Source: Epithemia pelagica
Lineage: Eukaryota; Bacillariophyta; Bacillariophyceae; Surirellales; Surirellaceae
Length of the DNA stretch: 64,000 nucleotides
Reading direction: 5' to 3'
Assembly: GCA_946965045.2 (NCBI GenBank)
Contig: OX337229.1
Coordinates: forward strand, 5,208,001 to 5,272,000
The notes beneath the pieces were generated by a model. The model made no database searches. It was not told where the DNA came from and saw only the letters and a program-made list of their open reading frames with translations. This document shows positions 1 through 9,900 of the stretch, one piece after another (the first letter of the stretch is position 1; each line of letters starts with the position of its first letter). The translations under genes and the position numbers were made by a program.

Positions 1-2
1 AC

Positions 3-215
3 GCCGAACGGGCTACGAGTGGGGAAAGTCAAGCCAGTTCTTTGGATCATCATCCCATGGCACCTGGATCATCTGCCTCGTCCACTTCGTCGGCCGCCGC
101 CTCGTCGTCCTTGATGCCAACACCACCTTCGGTGACAGCCACGGCCGTGCATGCCGCCGGAGAAGTCGTGCGAGGTTTACAAAGAAGTTTCTCGTCCGAT
201 CGTCCGTGTTGGTAA
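3..215 (+). CDS. C-terminal fragment of an unrecognised Ser/Ala-rich protein (5' partial)
   Basis: The frame is open from the first bases of the window to a TAA at 213-215 and encodes about 70 residues rich in Ser, Ala, Pro and Thr, ending in Asp-Arg-Pro-Cys-Trp. There is no in-frame start upstream in the window, so this would be the end of a gene lying to the left. The composition resembles the low-complexity tails of other proteins in this window, but no domain is visible. It could instead be a chance opening, because one antisense frame is also open here. Confidence 0.3.
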   Translation, partial: AERATSGESQASSLDHHPMAPGSSASSTSSAAASSSLMPTPPSVTATAVHAAGEVVRGLQRSFSSDRPCW

Positions 216-895
216 AAACACAAGGACGACATATCTCGTCCTTTGGATTTCGGTCCAGAAAGTGGTTGGCAAAACCCTAGCTTTGAGTTGCTTTGGTGAA
301 GGCCATCTGTGATGTATCGCCAACGAAGTTGCTCAGCTTGATTCTATCCAGTCACGTTGGAGGGGAGAGTACAACATATTGCCAACACTGCTGTTGAGAT
401 TGCATTGGGAATGATGCAACTCCAAAAACAACAACAACGGTTATGTTCACAAAAGAAGTGCGAGCGTGTTGCTGAAAGTCAGTGGACACCAAACAGGACT
501 GCGAAACCCCGTTTGGTGAGTCTTTCCGTGTTTGTGGCCCAGAGAATGTTTATGCTATCATTGGGATATGCCTTTGCATAAACTCTTTGGTTTGAGAACG
601 ACCATAATATGGAGCTACAGACTGTTTGGTCGTTTTGATACACTTTTCTATTGAAACAATGAGAAGAGATATGTATTGCTATTAAATACAGAGTTTACTT
701 TCTACACAAATATTATGTCATGACAACATTTGTGGGAGTCAACCATCATGTGGATTCTTACGCTTTGGAATCTTGCACCCACTGGTCCTGCTTGTATCCG
801 AGAGACATATCACTCGTCCTCGCAGGAGGGCAGCATTGCTTCCTTTAGAAGCTTGTGATAATGGGCAATGGTCCACGTCATGGGAGTGGAGAGAA
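216..895. other. Intergenic, no gene seen
   Basis: This stretch has only short frames without recognisable protein character. It separates the partial gene at the left edge from the 3' end of the methyltransferase gene. No repeat or RNA gene was recognised. Confidence 0.5.
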
Positions 896-2416
896 TCACG
901 GCATGAGGGGACGACTCTCCTTCTCATTGGAACTGTCCATGTCCGTGTCTGGATCGTGTTTCGCTTCTTGATCATCAGCATCCATCTTGTCAATCCACAT
1001 GGTCCGTGCCTTGACTTCGTAGGTTTGATCGGTATCCAACAACACACCAGATCCACTAAATTTGGGTAACCATCGTGGTGTCCATTGCACTGGTTCATGT
1101 AGTCGTGGCACATGCTGGTCGTCACGAGCTGCTACTCGTTCCTGGGCCTTGATCATTTCTTGATTGACAAGTTGATCAAAGTCGGTCACAAATCGTTGCG
1201 AATCACTCACCAATACTCTGGCATTGTGCACATGGTGTGCCTCGACAATCCGTTGAACGACTTGCCAGGCCAGTCGTTCATTGTACAAAACGTCCGCGAC
1301 AATGAGCACGTCGCATTCGGGAAGGGGCGTTTCGCCACCAATATCCAACAGTTTGGTGGATATGCGGGAGGCCAGTCCGGCATGTTCGGCACCGTACTGC
1401 AACAATTGCAAGGTGGTGGGATGAATGTCGGTTGCCACGACATGGGCGGCCCCCAATTGCGCTGCTGCTTGGACTTCCATACCAACCCCGGCTCCCAAGA
1501 CGACAACCCGTTGATTGCGAATCCAATCGGCATGAGCCTGCAGTTCTTGTGCGGCAACTACCGCACCGGGCCACGCCACGAGACCAAAGGGATCCAACAA
1601 GGGCATGTGATGTCGATGTTTGCCAAAGGCCAATCCATAATGTTCCACTTGCCAATAGGCTTCAATAATAGCGGAAGGTTTTTCCCATTCCCATACGGTA
1701 ATGGTCCAACATCCATTGTCGTCACGTTGCAACTGTTGTTGAGATTCGTGTCCTGCCTGAATGGTGGCTGTGGGAATAGGAACGGTCCGACTCACAATAG
1801 TAGCCTGTTTGCCCTTGCCCAAAAAGATGGAATGCCGTTCTCGGGGATATACGGTGGCTCCTGGAGAGACAGTTTCTTGATCCTCCTCATCGTCCTCGTT
1901 AACGTCGTCTGATTCCAGGTCCGAACCTTTTGCATGAGCAAATTGGGACAGGGAGGTGGACCTTGGTCTCTCTTCTTCTTCGTCGTTGTCGTATTCGTAA
2001 AGCCGTTCTCCCGGAAGTGCTTGACAGGAAAAGGGATTGTGACGAAGTCGTTGTTGTCGAGTCATGGAATGATCGACATCATGTTCCAGGGATGTGGTCA
2101 TGATCAATCCCGATGCACCGGTGGAGGGTGGTTGACGAGTATTAATGGTACGGCGAGTCGTCGTTGTCTGAACTCGAAGCGGCGACGACTGAGTTTCATG
2201 GGGATAGTGGGTTGTCGTTTTGGGGGGGACATTGGTTGTACGAGATTGGGAATCGCGCCACAAGGCGGCCTTGTACGACGACAAGGTCTTGGGTTCCAGC
2301 CATGCCAATGTTCGTGTCGTTGTGGAACTCAAGCAAATAAAGAGTAGGGATGTCATAAAACGAGATGAAAAGGATGGCAGGGATCCAATGGTGCTTCTTT
2401 TTGGGAGTTGAAACAT
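896..2416 (-). CDS. Lysine methyltransferase-like protein (methyltransferase family 16, METTL20/METTL21-type)
   Basis: A 506-residue single-exon protein starting at ATG 2414-2416. Residues about 1-40 look like a signal or transit sequence: a hydrophobic stretch MTSLLFICLS followed by TLAW at 37-40, which could be the diatom plastid cleavage context with an aromatic +1 residue. Residues 45-240 are Ser/Thr-rich and acidic. The C-terminal half carries a class I SAM-binding fold: motif I VVLGAGVGMEV at 305-315, an acidic loop residue Asp330 in ATDIH, and a DVLIVADVLY segment at 369-378. The last matches the DVLY-type post-motif of family 16 protein-lysine methyltransferases. The segment LLDPFGLVAWPGA before motif I also fits that family. 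The substrate is unknown; METTL20 methylates ETF-beta in mitochondria, but an organellar target here is only inferred. It is transcribed away from the lumen-protein gene across a 588-bp spacer. Confidence 0.72.
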   Translation of the reverse strand: MFQLPKRSTIGSLPSFSSRFMTSLLFICLSSTTTRTLAWLEPKTLSSYKAALWRDSQSRTTNVPPKTTTHYPHETQSSPLRVQTTTTRRTINTRQPPSTGASGLIMTTSLEHDVDHSMTRQQRLRHNPFSCQALPGERLYEYDNDEEEERPRSTSLSQFAHAKGSDLESDDVNEDDEEDQETVSPGATVYPRERHSIFLGKGKQATIVSRTVPIPTATIQAGHESQQQLQRDDNGCWTITVWEWEKPSAIIEAYWQVEHYGLAFGKHRHHMPLLDPFGLVAWPGAVVAAQELQAHADWIRNQRVVVLGAGVGMEVQAAAQLGAAHVVATDIHPTTLQLLQYGAEHAGLASRISTKLLDIGGETPLPECDVLIVADVLYNERLAWQVVQRIVEAHHVHNARVLVSDSQRFVTDFDQLVNQEMIKAQERVAARDDQHVPRLHEPVQWTPRWLPKFSGSGVLLDTDQTYEVKARTMWIDKMDADDQEAKHDPDTDMDSSNEKESRPLMP

Positions 2417-3004
2417 GATGGGTTGCTAGAAAGAATGGTTCAGGGCAATTCCTCAGTTCCGTGTTGACAAATCGCAGAGATTTCCTTCTATATTCCTTGT
2501 TAACGAGCTTTTTTCTCACTTTCCGGCTCTTCAAACTGTGTGGAGCTCTTGTCTCTTTCCAACAAAGGAATCACACCCTGATCGATCTGCCGATTGATAT
2601 TATTCCAGAATGTGTGCGTACCAAAGGTGTGGAATGGTTTTGTGTTGGACCTTGGCTCATTCTTATCTTGGCGGGCTCAGCTCGCCCTGCGATTCGGAAG
2701 AAAGGATGGAGTGACACTGTGACACACCAGGTCACAGGGGCTTTAGCAAAAACAGTCACTGCCCTGACTGCGCTTTCCATTGTATTGCCCTTTGGATTCC
2801 ATTTAGGAACTTCCAAACCGTTTTTGAAAGTCCGTGTCGCGTGCCCGGCAACTATAGCGAGTTTAGTACACCCTACATTGGCAGGTGACGTCATCGTTTG
2901 CTTCCGAAATGTTCCACATTCGTCTCCTTCTTCATTCCTTCTCTTCTTCTTGTGGACTTCATTGAGAGAGAGACTTGCTTCAACTCTTTGTTTTGATCGA
3001 TAGA
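2417..3004. other. Shared upstream region of two divergent genes
   Basis: 588 bp separate the divergent start codons of the methyltransferase gene and the thylakoid-lumen protein gene, so both promoters must lie here. Long frames exist on both strands but start at non-ATG codons and lack protein character. No discrete regulatory element could be identified by eye. Confidence 0.45.
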
Positions 3005-3776
3005 ATGATGACTTTCCGTACTTGCTTCCTCACCGTCTTGGCGGTATGCCTTGCGGCTCCCGTTTCTCAGGCCTTACAGCAGTCACAGGTTCCCATCGCT
3101 CCTCGATCCACCGTCCAACCCGCAACAACGACTCGTGAACCATTGGCGGCAGCATCCACAGCCATGTCCTCGCGTCGCTCCCTCTTGGCGTCGTGTACCA
3201 TGGCTGTGGTGGCAGCGACTACAGGAGCTCCAAAAATGGCGGATGCGAGTACGTATTGTACCCAGGGCATTGGTGAAGGATGTGCCGATTTGGCAGAAGG
3301 CAATGCCTTGATTCAAGCCTTGCAGGAAAAGAGTGCGGCCAATAAAGAACGCAATGAAAAAGTACGTACACACAAACAACACCAAACAAACAAAGAGTAG
3401 TGGCAAGGACCGCATGAGTCTTGTGGAAAGCGACGTGTTTTCTTCCTTGTCTACGACTCATGATGCTTGTTGTGTGTGTTGTGGACCCCGTGTGGTCTTG
3501 AAAATTCTCGTTTTGGTTTCTTGCCATTACGTATCTGTGTGTGTGTTTCAGGAAGCACGAGATGCCTACTACATGAAAAACTATCCGGATTGGTTCCAAA
3601 CAGTCGGCAAAACCTTGGTTCGCAAAGAGTCGGATGGAACCTTTGTCGCACTCAGCGACGACGAAATGGCGGAATTGAAACGAAAAAACTTGCTCACCGT
3701 TGAAATTCCCAAGAGCATGGGAGGACGGGTCATTGATTACACCCAAAAACCAGTCTTGATTCTCAAAGATCAATAA
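3005..3776 (+). CDS. Plastid-targeted thylakoid-lumen protein, unrecognised family
   Basis: Two exons, 3005-3361 and 3552-3776, joined by a phase-0 intron with donor GTACGT and acceptor TTTCAG, give 193 residues. The N-terminus has three parts: a signal peptide (FLTVLAVCLAAPVSQA), a Ser/Thr/Pro/Ala-rich transit-like stretch, then a twin-arginine segment SRRSLLAS followed by a hydrophobic core and ADA at about residue 80. This tripartite arrangement is typical of thylakoid-lumen proteins in secondary plastids, with the Tat route suggested by the Arg-Arg pair. The mature part is about 110 residues, begins with a Cys-containing segment (YCTQGIGEGC) and ends LILKDQ. Small size and lumen targeting are compatible with a photosystem-associated extrinsic subunit, but no family was recognised, so that is only a possibility. 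Start chosen: the ATG at 3005, directly before the signal peptide. Confidence 0.75.
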
Positions 3777-4107
3777 CCTTACTACTACCAATAATCTCTC
3801 ACTATCCATAAAACCTTCCGCGAGACTTTGCGACAATCCTAGTCCAGCTGTACCACATCAAGGTCCGATCCAATCATTGGGTTCGTAACGGAGCTGTCGT
3901 TTCGAAATCACCTCATATCCGGTCTCCTATTTCGGTATCTTTCAAGCCCCTGTTGTCGATCGGAGGAACGGTCGAGAATGCTTTGAAAAAAACTCAATCT
4001 CTTGTGTAGTCGTCGGAAAGTTGCTCTCTTGCCAGGACATGCGGCCATTGTGCAGCAACATATGTTCTGGATCGGAGTACCATTGTCGTTGGCGTTGTGT
4101 CGCCACC
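3777..4107. other. Convergent 3' spacer, nothing recognised
   Basis: A 331-bp gap between the convergent ends of the lumen-protein gene and the first membrane-protein paralogue. Frames present are short and lack protein character. Confidence 0.4.
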
Positions 4108-4935
4108 TCATTCCGACTTGGAAATGGCAGTGTGAGAAGTGGTCTTTTGGTTGGCACCCGTTTCTTCCTCCTCCACAACCTGGGGCCATACATATCCAAT
4201 CCAATGAACCTTGGGACATGGTGATTGTTGCGGATCCAAATAAAAGGGTGTCATTCGCATCATGAGAAAGATAAACAAGTTGTAGGAATAAAAGACAAAA
4301 TTGAACACGGCCAAGGCAGTCGCAGGAGCCACCAGCAGGACGGTGGTACCGCTGGTCGTCGTCGTCGCGGCGTCGGCGGTAACCAGCATGTGCCACATGG
4401 TGTCCACCCACTTCCAAAGAGAACATTGTCGCCAAATGGAAAATCCCAAGGGTACGGCAATGCGTGGCAAATCATGGAACCAGGGTCGACTCGTCGCTTG
4501 TTCCATGGTCACTTGAGCTGCGAGGAGAAACAAGGGGGGTGCCGCGGCACGGGCCACTTGATGCAACACATGGACTGTCGTGTCGGATACCGACGACGAT
4601 GATACGGGACCAAGGACTACGGGTATCGTCACGAGTAGGAGGGGAAGAAGCATGGTCGCGACAAGGGCTGTGCCCATGTACACCAAAAAGCCGGACGATT
4701 GCAAAAACTGCGATCGTTCCCCCAAGGTCTTGTGGGGAATGCCCTGTTGGCGCGCCAAGCGATTGCAATCAAAGCGAATCCAATTCATCCACCAAATGTA
4801 CAGGGAAAAGTTCACGACAAATACAACGTCGCTCCACGGAATGGAAATGCCATAATATCCAAAACCAATGACGCTTGTCACACCGACAAAGAAAAAGGAT
4901 TCGAGCGAGGACTTCTTGGCCCTCGACTGAGGCAT
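4108..4935 (-). CDS. Multi-pass membrane protein, paralogue 1 of a tandem pair
   Basis: 275 residues. The start at 4933-4935 is chosen because the paralogue downstream begins with the same MPQS motif; the frame continues upstream but the extra sequence is Arg-rich and unlike the paralogue. Several hydrophobic segments are visible: VGVTSVIGFGYYGISIPWSD near the N-terminus, SDVVFVVNFSLYIWWMNW, a segment ending LLPLLLVTIPVVLG, LFLLAAQV, and ALAVFNFVFYSYNLFIFLMM. Between them are conserved hydrophilic stretches such as RFDCNRLARQQGIPH and EQATSRPWFHDLPRIAVPLG. The C-terminus is acidic. No family was recognised. Most of the hydrophobic and linker motifs are shared with the next gene, so both are likely functional rather than one being a relic. 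Confidence 0.72.
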   Translation of the reverse strand: MPQSRAKKSSLESFFFVGVTSVIGFGYYGISIPWSDVVFVVNFSLYIWWMNWIRFDCNRLARQQGIPHKTLGERSQFLQSSGFLVYMGTALVATMLLPLLLVTIPVVLGPVSSSSVSDTTVHVLHQVARAAAPPLFLLAAQVTMEQATSRPWFHDLPRIAVPLGFSIWRQCSLWKWVDTMWHMLVTADAATTTTSGTTVLLVAPATALAVFNFVFYSYNLFIFLMMRMTPFYLDPQQSPCPKVHWIGYVWPQVVEEEETGANQKTTSHTAISKSE

Positions 4936-5559
4936 TCTCGTTTTGTTCGATGACAAGAAGAGCGCAACACTCAGAATATGTCTACCAATAAGGAGACACG
5001 AACGACTTGAAATGAATGGAGATCTTCCACAAAGGCGCTTTTCTCTCCGTGCTTCTCTCGCCTTTTTTGTTTGGGTTCCGAATGACGTCGTAAATGCGAC
5101 TGGATAGGACGGAGTAACACCCAAGCTACCTACCTAGCTAGTAGCTAGAGGTATCTGGTTTCTGGTTCGTGGGCGGTCATCTTTCCCCGCCCTGTGCACG
5201 TTGTAGAACTATTCCATGTTTGGGAAACCCATGAGAATGAGAGCAATATTCCCATCTTGTAGATTCAACGGATTTGATTTACTTTATGTCTAGGAAATTT
5301 CGAGACCCTTCTAGCTGGGCAGTGTTCATCGCTTGAGCATGGAATGGATCTTTGTTAGTTGATGGAATGTTCGATCGTTCTTGTGTGAAGTAACGGAGCA
5401 AGTACGCCGACATTACTTCAACGCATGAGATGACAATTGCTGTCTCATTTGAATCACGGATATAGATCCATTCAGTTCGTTTCTTGCCAAGTGATTCAAG
5501 GGGACGAAGATATGATGAGGAATGACGCAAATCACGTGTCTTCCAGTTCCATGACTGGT
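4936..5559. other. Spacer between tandem paralogues
   Basis: This 624-bp spacer holds the promoter of the first membrane-protein gene. A short CTAG-rich run (ACCTAGCTAGTAGCTAG, about 5134-5150) recalls the CTAG tracts in the gene desert near 55.3-55.9 kb. No gene is supported. Confidence 0.4.
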
Positions 5560-6363
5560 TTATTCCGTCTTGGCACGATACGACGCAGGCTTTTCCGTAT
5601 TGGTCATTTCCTCCTCCTTGTCCTCTTCTGGATCTTCTATACTGGGCCACAGATATCCAATCCACTCAACAGTAGGATCGGGTGACTGCTTCGGATCCAG
5701 ATAGACGGGTGTCATTCGCATGATCAAGAAGAAGAACAGATTGTACGTGTAAAAGATCCAATTGAAGGCGGCCAAGGCTGTCGCACCGCCGACCATCATC
5801 TGGGTGGTGGAGTTGGTCGTGTCGGCGATTTGATACAAGTGCCACATGGTTTCTACCCAGGTCCAGAGGGTGAATTCGCGCCAGACGGAAAATCCCAAGG
5901 GGACGGCAATCCGTGGCAAATCATGGACCCAGGGTCGATTGGTGGCTTGTTCCATGGCCACTTGCGCCAAAATGAGAAAGAGATGGGGTGCGGCCGCACG
6001 CGCCGAATCTTCCAAACCAAAGATGGTTGAGGACCATGACAAGCCAAGGGTGGGGACGGTCACCAGCAAGAGGGGAAGAAGGACGGACGCGACAATGGCG
6101 GTACCCATGTAGATTTGAAAGCCTGTCGCTTCCAAAAATTGCGATCGGCCCAAGGTGGTGTGGGGAATGCCCTGTTGACGTGCCAAGCGATTGCAATCGA
6201 AGCGAATCCAATTCATCCACCAAATATAAAGGGAATACGCCACCGAAAACGCAACATCACTCCATGGAATGGAAACGCCGTAATATCCGTAGCCAATCAC
6301 AATGGTTAACCCAGTGAAGATGACGGCTTCTACCGCCGATTGTTGCGGATCTGATTGCGGCAT
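5560..6363 (-). CDS. Multi-pass membrane protein, paralogue 2 of a tandem pair
   Basis: 267 residues from ATG 6361-6363, starting MPQSDPQQSAVEA. It shares with paralogue 1 the segments GYYGVSIPWSD, YIWWMNWIRFDCNRLARQQG, a hydrophobic stretch ending LLPLLLVTVP, EQATNRPWVHDLPRIAVPLG and NLFFFLIMRMTPVYLDP. The order, spacing and orientation are the same, so the pair arose by tandem duplication. The C-terminal tail is again acidic (EDPEEDKEEEMTN). Roughly six to seven membrane segments are likely. Function is unknown; the invariant Asn, Arg, His and Asp residues flanking the hydrophobic segments would be the first places to look for a transport or enzymatic role. Confidence 0.75.
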   Translation of the reverse strand: MPQSDPQQSAVEAVIFTGLTIVIGYGYYGVSIPWSDVAFSVAYSLYIWWMNWIRFDCNRLARQQGIPHTTLGRSQFLEATGFQIYMGTAIVASVLLPLLLVTVPTLGLSWSSTIFGLEDSARAAAPHLFLILAQVAMEQATNRPWVHDLPRIAVPLGFSVWREFTLWTWVETMWHLYQIADTTNSTTQMMVGGATALAAFNWIFYTYNLFFFLIMRMTPVYLDPKQSPDPTVEWIGYLWPSIEDPEEDKEEEMTNTEKPASYRAKTE

Positions 6364-6613
6364 GATGATGATGAAAAGTAGATGAGGGCAGGAGCAAAGA
6401 AACCAAGAATTGGAACTATGGTTCTACACACAAGACATGAACTTTAGGTTCCAATATAAGCGACAGTGAGGAATGAGGATGACAAGGACAAGGACAGGGA
6501 CAACCTGTCGTAGCTCACGTGTATAGCTGCAATGCAAGAATGCAACAAGGAGAAAAAACGACGCGCTTACGTGTTCTCTCATTAGCGACTGAAAAACTTA
6601 GCGCGATCTAAAA
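6364..6613. other. Upstream region of membrane-protein paralogue 2
   Basis: 250 bp of non-coding sequence between the start of paralogue 2 and the 95-bp tandem duplication. No gene is supported. The whole gap between the flanking genes runs to 6990. Confidence 0.4.
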
Positions 6614-6803
6614 GCGGTAAAAATATGCTTCCAAATAGCCCGGAGACAAATTCGGAAGCAGGTCAATAACCGCGGTGCTAATTCTGCCTTCAATACGGTT
6701 GCCTCTGTGCGGTAAAAATATGCTTCCAAATAGCCCGGAGACAAATTCGGAAGCAGGTCAATAACCGCGGTGCTAATTCTGCCTTCAATACGGTTGCCTC
6801 TGT
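6614..6803. repeat. Perfect 95-bp tandem duplication
   Basis: Two identical units of 95 bp lie head to tail, 6614-6708 and 6709-6803, each beginning GCGGTAAAAATATGCTTCC and ending GGTTGCCTCTGT. No mismatch was seen over the full unit, so the duplication is recent or maintained. It lies in the spacer between membrane-protein paralogue 2 and the 3' end of the N-glycanase gene. A small antisense frame reads through both units and therefore has an internal repeat, but is probably not a gene. Confidence 0.9.
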
Positions 6804-6990
6804 CAAATGAAAAAACGCTGCCAACCCTGCTTTCACAAGGATACACCGTACTCTATACACAAAAGAGATATTTGATTCGAGAACTGTCTCGTTTTCCTTC
6901 CTTCCTGTCTTTTTGGTTTCATCTAAACTTGCAGCTGGCGCTCATGGATCCAGCAGGCTTTGACGGGATGAATATCTTCCCTGTCAACTG

Positions 6991-9900
6991 TTAGTACGTC
7001 TTGAGCAAACGGCTCAGTCGATCATGGAGTGCATCCACATCCAGAGTGATTGGAATGCACACATAATAGTCATTGTCTTGAAATAAAACTTGCAATCCCA
7101 CGGTGGGTGACTGCAGCCATGCCAGCACATGAGAGTGCGACGTCATGTGGCGATCCACCAATTTTTGACTGGCACGAAATCGGCGATATTTCACCACCCA
7201 TGGACGCTTTCGACAATTGTCCACATACTTTAACAAGGTTTCCAACAAGGGTTTCCGAATCTCCTTGTCGAGGCATGTCCAAATCTCTGTGGTGGGGGTT
7301 TCTTGGCCGACGAAAACCGGTGAGGCGACAGGTTGAAACAAGGCATTGTGGGGACCTGGCGGCAATGGCAGTTGTGGTGGATCCGAGTGCTGTTCCAAAG
7401 TGTTGGTGAAAAAGGGTGAAACGTGTTCTTCTTCGGCTTCTTCCACGTCTTTGGTGTCTTCTTGGGCTTCTGCCTTGTCAGTGCTTGGGTTTGCGGAATT
7501 GGTACTCTCCTTTTCCAACGATACTGGCTCATTCGATGGAGCAAGAGTGTGTTCGTGACACGAGGCTTCCAAAAGTTGTAACAGTTCAATCGTGGCAGGA
7601 GGAACACGTTGTTGCATCCATTGGTGCAACAACTGGGCCATGGCATGTGGATTGCGTGAGCGAGCCACTTGAGCAATTTCATTGCGACTGCTCGAGGCTG
7701 GAACCACAACTTGACCAGACACGGCATCCAAAATGACCAAACTGGGAATCCCTTGCACACCATACACAGTGGACAAGACTGACTTGTAGTGCGGCAGTGC
7801 CTCAAACGGCATGGCTGGCCACGGCATGCTTCCATGGTAGTTGGCAAAACTGGCCGCATCGCGATCGGAACTGACAAACACAATCTCCACTCCATTTTGG
7901 AACTTGCCTCCTGATGAGGAACGTTCTTGTTTCCATGCCTCGTACACATCTCGCAATAGGGGCGTAAACGATCGACAGGGTCCGCACCAATGCGCCGAAA
8001 AGTACAAACCCACCAATCGACAATTCTCTAAAGCCACCTTGGTCGGCACCCGCAACGTTGCCGATCCACTGGTAGGATTCGCACTGTTGGGAAAGATTAA
8101 TTCCGATCCAATCGATCGTTCCAAAAAGTCCATATCCACAGGTACTTGAAAGGTGGCCACAGCAGCAGCCGCGTCCTTCTTGTGGTTGTTTTCTGTTTGC
8201 TTTTTCGTTTCCTCCATTGCTTGCCGTTTCTGAATGTCTTCCAGAAAGGGAGCTTCCAAAATGGATTCCGATATCCGGTATGGATGCGGTACCAACACTT
8301 TGGGGAGTACCAGACAGGTCGTCCAACTCGTCGTAGACTCATCCTTGTTGTGGTCGTCGTCGTGATTTTGTGGTTCCGTGTCATGCGTGTGCGTCGAACA
8401 CGAGGACCACAACAACTGGTTGGTGGTGGTGGTGGTGCCCGCCATTCCCAGCAGGTACACGGGTGATCCGGGTTGACTGGTAAACCCGGCAATGCGGGGA
8501 CCCTCGTCTTGTTGTTGCTGCTGCCAAAACTTCCAAACGGCGGCTTGTTTTTGTGCCACCGTGGCCAGGACTTGACCCGCCAGTGGTACCATGTCATTGG
8601 GCAATCGTCCCACCACCACCATGCCCGGAATCGGACGAGTTCCATTGAATTGTACCATGCATGCCGTCGTGGATGCTAGGACGGACGACGAGGATGGTGA
8701 TGAGACAACGGGAGCTTGCCAGGACAAGTTGTATCCATGGGGATGGTCGCTTCCTCGTGCACAGACAGTCCAGTCGGGATGCGCATCGACTTGTCCAATG
8801 TACACAATGGCATCGTCCGTCGTTGTTGTCTTTGGTTCCGAAGGATACAACCAGCTCGACTGAAATCCACCCAACCGTTGGGAATACACGGTCCTGAGTT
8901 TGGTGTCGTCGTCGTCCTGTTTTGCTTGTGGGTGGTTCGTGTCCGATTCCGCGTCGTTTGGAGGATCCAACTGTCCCACCACAACGACCAGAACATGCAA
9001 TGGCAGTGCCACAATTACGCGTGCCAAGTCGAGTTCGGTCGTACACGCAAAGGTCTTGCACAAGGTCATTCCATTCATCTGGGTACTGTCATCCTTGTCG
9101 TCGTTGGGAAGCAGAAAGACCGCCACCGACACATAGGAAGAAGACGACGAAGACGAGGGTAACAATGGCAAACGAGCAACGGCACAGGACGACTGGAAGG
9201 ATTGCTGGACGGACGATTGATGCTCCCGAATGCAAATGGTTTCATACGGATTCGAGGCATGAGGATTGACCGTCAAGGAAATTGTGTCGACCGTGCTTTG
9301 GTCCGTAGTATTCGATTGGTTCCACCACCATCGCAGTGGTACCGATTGAACCAGGTCTCGTCGAATCCGGTCGGCCGATGATATGGTGGTTGGCGGAATG
9401 ATGGTCGAACCATTGCTCGTGTTCGTGTCGTTCTTGTGATTGTGGGACCCCAATTCGTGTCGTGCCTGTTTCCATTCGGTGGATCCACTCAGGCGACCCA
9501 ACCAATAGTGTTGGTGATCCACCAGAGGATTCCATTCGGTCAAGGTTTTGTAGTACTCCAACTGGGCCTGTTCCAATTTGTGACGGTGTGTTTCCAATTC
9601 TTGTGGCAAGGCTGTTGATTTGGACGATTTGGAGGATTGTTGTTGAGTAGTAGTATTAAAGGAATGGACGATTTGCTCCAACAAGAGTTCCGAAGAGGTT
9701 TGGGTTTCATTGCGTCGTTTTTCGCAAAAGGATTCCTGAGCAAACTTTCGGGTATATCGGGCCGTGACATCGACCGCGGTCGTGGTGGTAAAGGCCATAA
9801 TGTGACACAAGTCCTTTCCCCATCCCTGTTCGTACATGTTGGGTTGATGCACGACCCCTTCACAGGCATCCACCATGATCCACTGATGTTGCTGCGGCAA

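Noticed and set aside
1112-1912. 266-codon plus-strand frame opposite the methyltransferase
   Set aside because: It starts inside the methyltransferase gene, whose SAM-binding motifs are on the minus strand; composition is not protein-like.
2461-3003. 180-codon plus-strand frame before the lumen protein
   Set aside because: Starts with a non-ATG codon, no domain, overlaps the spacer that must hold two promoters.
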